Assembly (NCBI GenBank): GCA_021234155.1
Contig: JAJEKV010000028.1
Span: forward strand, 14,879,928-14,943,927
Source of the DNA: Isoetes taiwanensis
Lineage: Eukaryota > Streptophyta > Lycopodiopsida > Isoetales > Isoetaceae
Length of the DNA: 64,000 bases
Reading direction: 5' to 3'
In this document: positions 57,290 to 64,000 of the stretch, in pieces
How positions within the stretch are numbered: the first letter of the stretch is position 1
Layout of the letters: each line of letters starts with the position of its first letter
The notes under the pieces: model-generated
Told to the model about the DNA's origin: nothing
The model's input: only the letters and a program-made list of their open reading frames with translations
Databases searched by the model: none
Program-made: the position numbers and the translations under genes

Positions 57290-58540
57290 GAGGCCCATTT
57301 ATCAACAAATTCCACTGTTGTTGCAATTGTTTGCAGATACCAGAAGCATAGTTACGGAAAAAAAAACACAATTATGAGTTTGGAATGTAGTCACGGAAAA
57401 CAAAAGCACAATTTTGAGTTTGGATTTATTAATGACATCATGAGTTGGAGTGGCTCCTTGAGCTAGAACTGGAGTGGTAAATTCCAATACTTCTGCTGCC
57501 GACTCTTGCTGTTCTTTAAAACTCTGATTTTCTACTAAAGATTGAATTTGTTGTTGCTGTTGCCATGCATCCTATATCCTTTTTCTTTGCCTTCTGTCTT
57601 TATGAAAGGCACAAACAAAGATGTCCTTTCCCAAATTCACATATTTATTTGAGTCCTAGGTCTATTGATCTTGATGGGTGATAAAGACAAATTCAATTCA
57701 TTTCAGTTCAATTCATCTCGCATTTGTGCTTGTTCAAAGTTTAGGTTTTAGTCTCCCAATATCTCACCTCGCTTAGAAAGACTTTAGGATTAGGGGTTTT
57801 TCCTTTCGGTGCTTGCATTTTTTTTTCGTCAAGTGTGATGTCGTGGGAAATAACCCATCTAGCAACATCTGCTGCATGGGCCCTCCGTCTAACCCGCACC
57901 CGGTATGATCGGACAACGAGCAGAGGATATCGAGGTGTCTTTCCAACTCGTCCCCTATGGGCTCTTATAACAACGAAAGCAAATACAACTATGTCAACAC
58001 TGACAATAACAACAATAATAACAACCTACCATGAAGGGTAGGGCAATCCATCCATCACACCAAATGCATCAATATAACAATACATCAACATAACTCCTAC
58101 CCAAGCTCAGACTCATGGGGAAGTCGTCTGACGGTTAGGGCCTCATGATAGAGCTATCTTAGATAATGGCTAGGGTTGACCACTTCATCTGCCCTTCCGG
58201 TGCATACTTTGCAGATGAGCTAAATCAGGCTCTGACATGACTGTAATCTGCTGGAGATGTAGTCTCATGGTATCATTGGACAGAGAATATGGTGGCATGT
58301 GGGAAGTTGGTGGGCCTAAAAAATGCGCCTAAATTTTTGGCTTTTTTTGTCTTTACCTCCTTTCTGTTTAAAATATTTTTTTGCCAAACACAAGGGAGAA
58401 ATAGCTCGAATTGGTTGGTTTGATAGTCGAACTCAATTGGATTGCAAGCTAGCCTTGTAGAGGCTAGCATCTCATTAAATTTATGATGTTGAGATCTACC
58501 TATGGATACCAAAATTTTTACAATCATAAAATAAGAGAAT
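57290..58540. other. Region without a convincing gene
   Basis: A 68-codon frame at 57835-58041 is Thr-rich and contains an AAC/AAT-rich simple stretch (57990-58025); I do not support it as a gene. TTGTTGTTGCTGTTGCC at about 57548 is a short trinucleotide run. Confidence 0.4.
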
Positions 58541-61500
58541 AGATTGATCTATGGTTTTCTTGAAGGCCCTTCATCTGATTTGTGGAATTCTCTCATCTAT
58601 AGGAGATCCTTTCCACATAATAATTTTTGTTCAGAGTATTCCTTTGGGTTGTGAAGAATTTGAAATTCAAATCATTGATTCTTGGTTGAAAGAATTTATT
58701 GGATCAAAGAATCTGGAAGCTACTACTATTCTTCGAGTGTATTGTGACTGGGTTGATTCTAAAATTACTATAAAATTTTACTCTGAAGTGGAATTAGGAG
58801 AATCTTCAAGCAATTAACGAATTGATATGTCTGCTGAAATTTTGGCTTTTGAGTGGGTTTTCCAGATCTTTCATTCATGATCCTCTTCAATTCCCTTCCA
58901 ATTTCCCTTTTTCTTCCTTCTTTTTATCAATTTCCTCTTCTCTGCGTTTATTTAGCCCTTTGTTGTTTTCTCCTAAACCTTTCTTTATGGAAAATAAAAA
59001 TTACTTTAGCCCTAAGTTTTTACCTTTGCTTCACGCTTTCCCTTCCCTGTCGCCAAAAGATCAATCTGTCCTTCTTCATAAGTTAAGCTCCTTTCATCAA
59101 AATCCTGAAGATTTTATTCTATTTGGCAATTTTGCTAATCTTACAGATCAAAATCAGGCTATGGATCCCAAAACCTTCAAGACTCATGTTTGGGATAACT
59201 TTTCAAAAGATCCAGATACGTGGGGGTGTTTTCCTTTGATTGATGCTGCTACTCAGATTCCTCTTCTATATGGGGTCCTGAAACCTTCTATTGAGATACA
59301 ACATGATGATACTTATGATGCTGCTTTAAAGGAACTTCGTCCAATTGAAGGGAGCAAGCAAAAACTTTATCATGGTATTTCTTTAAATCTCCCTTCAGTT
59401 TATGCTAAAATGTCTACTCTCTTAGATACTGCTATTCTCATTAAAGTTATAAAAAGCGGTATCCAACTTCATAAATTATGGTCTTTTTGCCTAAGTTTAC
59501 ACAAAGGTATTCTTATTAATGCCATGTATTGGCTAAACTTCCCTTATATTATGGTTGAGTGTGGTAGCAAAGGAACTGCCAGTTTCTATTCTATTCTATT
59601 CTTTTGAATCTTATCAATTGAGCTTCCCCAAATGGGAACCAAAAATGAATTCTGATAGCCTGGACACTTTATGTGTTGCTTCAACCACCCTACATGGCCT
59701 GAATCCTATTTATTGGAATGAAGAATGTTTCAAACTTCTCCTCAATTCCATTGGCAATTATGTTTCCACTGAATATTCTATTTCTAGATCTCCAAGAGCC
59801 TTTGTCCAACTTGACCTTTCAAAAAATATTCCCACATCCATACCATTCACTGATGCTTTTGGCCAAAGAACTTATCTATCCTTGAGATGGTCCGATCTGC
59901 CCCTCATTGCTAAAATTGTACGAATAGGCATTTCTGGTACCATAAATGTATCACTTCTGAAGAGAATGCTCCTAAGAACAATAATGCTCCTGAAGGGATC
60001 TCTTACTCATTCCTTCTACCAAGAATCTGGCTCAGAGTGATAAAGTCATTATACATTAGACTTTTGGCAACACAAATGAAAACTACATTGCTAAGCTGTA
60101 TGATAAATCTTTAAGCTCTACATCGACAATTTAAGATTATATGGACAATAACATCAACAAAAGTTTCCAATGGACAAGGATGAATGGAAGTAGAAGGAGA
60201 ATTAGAACAATCAAATGAAGCGACATGATAAAGATTATCAACACAAAGAGATCAGGGGTAATTCTGAACATTATCAACAGCTTTCTTCTGATGCTAAGGC
60301 TATCTCAGGGGGTTAAAGTCCTGCAATTCTATGATAAGACAAAGGATAAGGGGAAGTCTCCCATGCAACTTAATGCATCTCATACTGATGACTTGCATAA
60401 CATGCTTAATCAGGTCATTGCAGATGCTAAAGACAATCAAAATGTACAACATTATTCTTTGATGGCTTTTCCATCTCAAACAAAAGGTAAGAGTGATCCA
60501 TTAATTAATAAAAGCTACAAAAGTCATGAAAGGGAAAAAGGCTATTTTTCAACCAGCCATATTCAAAGGTCTTAAAATATGTGATGACATTTTATCTCTG
60601 GGGCATGGACATGTAAATAAGTCTGGGAAAATTACTGCAACATTAGCACAGACTAAATATTCTGATCAAGCAACAGAAAATGCTAGTGTCAAGAAATTTG
60701 TCAGTACAGTTACAAATGAAGATATTGCAGGTAATACAGGGACTACATTATGTGCAAATACTTGCTCTAATCAAATAAAGGTTAAAGCCTCCACAATCAA
60801 CAATTCTGAAGCTTTGGCAGAAACTATTAAGGAAGTTTAATCAAATGTTCCTGCTTCATCTGCATCAGCAAAAATTCATCTTCACAATATTGATAATCTT
60901 GAAGACAAACCTGAAGATAAAATTGATTGTTCTAATCAATTTGAGGTACTTGCTAGTTTAAATGTTGATCAAGGGTTTAGATTTTTTATTGAGCATTAAA
61001 GTAAATCTTGAAAATTCTCTAGTTAATAAAATTTTTCTATCCCTTGCCAACAACCTTTCTCAGATTCCTTAATTGATTTGTCTCACATTCCTACACGCTC
61101 ATCTACCCTTTCTTCTCCTGTTTCCAAAGAAATTGCTGAGCAGCTTGCTACACTTTAAGATGGTCTCTTGTCAGGATTCAAAAATCAAGAGTTGAATACT
61201 GGTCATGAGAATGGTGAAAACAACAATGCACATTTGACAGATACTGTGAAGGAAACACCAGATCAAGGAAGTCCCCTCGATATTCCAACAGAAGACAAAG
61301 GACCAAATGATGATGTCCTCATTGATCCTGCCTACAATTGCTCTACAAAATCTCCTGCTACTCAGACCTCGACTCAGCCATTAAGATGCAGCAATGTTAA
61401 CAAATCTCCCAGGCGAGTACCTCTCTTTTATAACTCTGACAGTATTAACTCAAAAGAAGATGTTGTTAATATGTTTGAATTCATTCCTGGGGGCTGGTAG
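58541..61500 (+). pseudogene. LINE copy D, 5' region and ORF1 (DUF4283-type)
   Basis: The ORF1 start is probably MENKNYFSPKF at 58987. The DUF4283 region spans about 59430-59930: KLWSFCLSLHKGILINAMYW, then in the next frame FPKWEPKMNSDSL, LNPIYWNEECF and FVQLDLSKNIPTSI, ending LRWSDLPLIAK, where a zinc knuckle would follow but is not recognisable. After that come Lys/Ser/Asn-rich pieces (60225-60840, 61168-61500), a typical disordered ORF1 tail. Frame changes occur at about 59580 and 60040. It is more complete than ORF1 of copy A. The role is RNA binding and particle assembly with ORF2. Confidence 0.7.
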
Positions 61501-61720
61501 TGATAAAGAGAATTGGGGTAAGGAATCTTACAAATAGCATCTCTGTCAATAATAAAAAGAGAGGTAAAAAAATCCAAGAAAAAAACCTCATCTCTAGTAG
61601 ATCCTATAAAACCCCTGCAGGGAACACTAGAAGCAAACAAAAGAGAAGAGGATAGCCTTTCTGTTTTCTGTTAACTTTATCTGATATTTCTGCTCTTACT
61701 TCTCTATACCTTTTATTTCC

Positions 61721-62300
61721 ATGGAAATTCTTACATGGAATGTGAGAGGGATGAAAGGCCCTGTCAAAAGAAGAAGAATTATTTCCCAGCTAATGACATT
61801 ATTTTGCTCCAAGAAACCAAACTTCCAAAATTTGAGAGTTCTAGTTTAGCTGACTGGATCTACCTGGAGCTTCTTCAATCTGGAGAGAGTCTTGTGGAAC
61901 ATGTGGTGGCTTGATTATGATCTGAAAATCTATTACTCATTTATAACAGTCCCACTAATTGGTGGCAAGCAGTAATTTACTCTATTAATAATTCTACCTT
62001 TGGAGTTATTAATATTTATGCTCCTACTAATCCCATAGATAGAGAGCTTCTTTGGCCAGATATCAATTCTTGGATTAGCACTCAGCCATCTATTAATTGG
62101 ATTATCTCTGGTGACTTCAATAATACTCCAAATTGCGATATGAAATTGGGCAATATTCTGACGTTGGTATACTCGACCACATTGTTCAACGAATCGTTCC
62201 CAACAGTCTTTGCCTACTTTTAACAGATGGCAATCTTTTATGACCCACACTTTTCTTCGCAAGTTATCCCTATATTATGATCAAAATAAAGTACCAATGC
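61721..62300 (+). pseudogene. LINE copy D, ORF2 endonuclease part
   Basis: Starts MEILTWNVRGMKGP at 61721, the L1 endonuclease N-terminus. FGVINIYAPTNP (about 62000) and WIISGDFNNTPNCDMKLG (62098-62153) are its catalytic-region motifs. Stops occur at about 61917 and 62220. The domain is cut at about 62160-62300 by inserted sequence and resumes near 62920. Confidence 0.7.
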
Positions 62301-62334
62301 AAAAAAAATCCAATCAAAAGAAAAGAGAATGAAA

Positions 62335-62905
62335 AATAAAAAAAAAAAAAAAAAAAAAAGAAAAAAACAGAGAAATCAATTGTCTGTAGTGTCTCCATCT
62401 CTTTGCCAATAATTTATTAAGTTCTGCCTCGTTCAATCCATGACCAAAGTTGTCAATTATATACCTTATTGGGATACTTTTATTGGGATTGAGACAGGTA
62501 GATGGGAGCGGCCGCAATTGCCGCGAGAAGCGAGACTATGTGCCTGTTGCCAGTTACAGGTTATTGAAGATGAAAGCCATACTCTTCTGAGTTGCCCTGC
62601 TTTTGAGATAGTCCGGAATCATTTTTTGACCTTAGCATTCCATTCCACCTCAGAGCACCATCTGTGCATGACTTGGCATTATACATACTTGAGGTTCTAG
62701 ATAAACATCTGCAATTACTAAGCCCCCAGTAGTCATTATCTCTGTTTGTCTAGTATCATCATTACTGCAAAGGTTTTTCCCTTGAAAACCTTTCGAGGCA
62801 GGGGTTTTTTAATCCTAGTAGTAATGATTGTACTAGCCCATTGTATGGGTCCCATGACCTATTGGTCTCCGTGGACGTTAAAAAAACTATTCTATATTCT
62901 ATTCA
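62335..62905 (+). mobile_element. Second-family LINE 3' end inserted in LINE copy D
   Basis: An A-rich run (62339-62359) precedes a coding piece with ETGRWERPQLPREARLCACC and VIEDESHTLLSCPAF (62490-62610), the C-terminal zinc-type motif of the second family (compare IEDECHALQTCLAF near 50275). The tail contains CCTATTGGTCTCCGTGGACG followed by TTAAAAAAACTATTC, matching the tail at 50555-50590. It ends in a short TATTC-type repeat. It splits the endonuclease of copy D. Exact borders and target duplication are not resolved. Confidence 0.6.
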
Positions 62906-62914
62906 TTTCTGATT

Positions 62915-64000
62915 CAAATTTGATTTATGTCCCCTCTTCCACTGCAAATTACACTTGGTCCAATAAGCAAAACAAATCTCATCGAGCAGTTCAATTTCTG
63001 ATCACCAGCCACAATTTCTCCATACTAGTCACTTGACCAGTTTACCTCGAGATGAAAATATCCTCTTCAAATTAAATTGCTCTCTCCTATCCAATGCTTA
63101 TTTCTGTGAGGATTTTAAAAGATTCTATCAATCTCTACAATCTGTGAATAATTCTGAGAATAATTTTGAGAATGATCACATTTCTATAAAAGGATTCTAT
63201 TCCAAGATTAAGCAAATTAAGAGTTGGGTTAAGAATTGATCAAAAACAAACCATATGGAGAAGATCACGCAAAAAGAAAATTATCTAGCCCAATGAGAGA
63301 AATTTGATCTCTTCTTCAATCTGATCCTTATAATATCAAAATCAAATAGGTGAGGAAATCCTAGAAAAGCATATTAAATCTATTGAGGAGGTTGAGGCTA
63401 AAAGTTCTACTATTAAATATAAAATCAAGTACAATAGTGAAATGGATAATGGCAGCTCCAAATTTTTTTTACAGAATAGCCAAGCATAGAATGCTTAATA
63501 GCTCTATTACTCGAGTGTTGTATAATAATGATAGCAGCATTGAGACTTCTGGTGAGATTAAAAAGTTTTTTCATAACAACTATGCTTCTCTTTTCAAGAA
63601 TAGTGATGCTAATTCTGATAGCAATGCCAAAAAAGACAACTTTATTTCTTTGTTGGACCACATTATCCTAAATTCCATTGATACAATGGAATAATGTATT
63701 GCTGCCATTCCTACTGAGCAAGAAATTTATAAGGTTCTTCTCAGCTTCAACAAAGATGAATCTTCAGGTCCTGATGGACTCCCTCCTGAGTTTTATATAC
63801 ACTTCTAGGACATTCTTAAAAATGATATCATTTCTTTAATTCATGGTTTCTGGAATGCTGAGCACTTACACCCTTCTATATCTGCTGGCTTCATTACCCT
63901 TATTCCTAAGGTAGATAAGCCTTTTGCTTTCTTTGATTGAAGGCCTATCTCCTTAACTAATGGTACTTCTAAGATTTGTGCTAAGATTATTGCAGCTCAT
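62915..64000 (+). pseudogene. LINE copy D, end of endonuclease and RT start, cut by the window edge
   Basis: SSTANYTWSNKQ (62940) is the last endonuclease motif. FFYRIAKHRMLNSSI near 63470, DESSGPDGLPPEFYIHF near 63760, and TLIPKVDKPFAFFD and RPISLTNGTS near 63900 open the reverse transcriptase. Single stops interrupt it (e.g. before RPISL and after 63694). The sequence matches copy A around 23610-23700. The reverse-transcriptase core continues beyond the window. Confidence 0.8.

Overview
The window looks like nuclear DNA of a land plant with a large, transposon-rich genome. A fern or other non-angiosperm vascular plant is my guess, at low confidence. The evidence is a G-type lectin S-receptor-like kinase, pentatricopeptide-repeat (PPR) fragments, plant L1-type LINEs with a DUF4283-like ORF1 and a zf-RVT end, and a Ty3/gypsy LTR element. 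The only intact, host-type protein-coding gene I can support is the receptor kinase at 52917-55358. Almost everything else is mobile or repetitive DNA, much of it broken by stops and frameshifts.

Layout. (1) Positions 1 to about 17645 form one enormous imperfect inverted repeat. The sequence from position 1 rightwards reappears as reverse complement from about 17640 leftwards, with the fold axis near 7.5-7.95 kb; the left arm probably starts before the window. Landmarks match in order along the whole length, including a miniature inverted-repeat element present in both arms. The arms differ strongly in base composition: the left is C/A-rich and the right is AT-rich. No gene is recognisable in either arm. 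(2) About 19.4-26.7 kb is an L1-type LINE (copy A) ending in poly(A). It lies between pieces of a foldback repeat built on ATGCAAATGGCGCC, which continues as an array to about 27.5 kb. (3) About 29.4-49.07 kb is a nested stack. A second LINE (copy C) is interrupted by a complete 11-kb Ty3/gypsy element (30306-41344, 5-bp target duplication CCAAA), by a segment carrying PPR fragments, by a probable solo LTR, and by an antisense 5'-truncated LINE (copy B) with its own target duplication. (4) About 49.07-50.6 kb is a 5'-truncated LINE of a second family, followed by a nearly perfect 208-bp hairpin. (5) The receptor kinase follows. (6) From 56.2 kb to the end there are fragments of the second LINE family, a tRNA-derived SINE-like sequence, and a third L1-type LINE (copy D) running off the right edge and interrupted by a second-family 3' end.

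The observations most worth following are the giant inverted repeat and the contrast between its arms, the roughly 3-kb extra reading frame between pol and the 3' LTR of the gypsy element, the ATGCAAATGGC foldback array, and the 208-bp hairpin. All comparisons were made by eye, without alignment software or database searches. Single-base indels are frequent in many regions, so uncorrected long-read error, or a fold-back sequencing artefact behind the giant inverted repeat, must be kept in mind.
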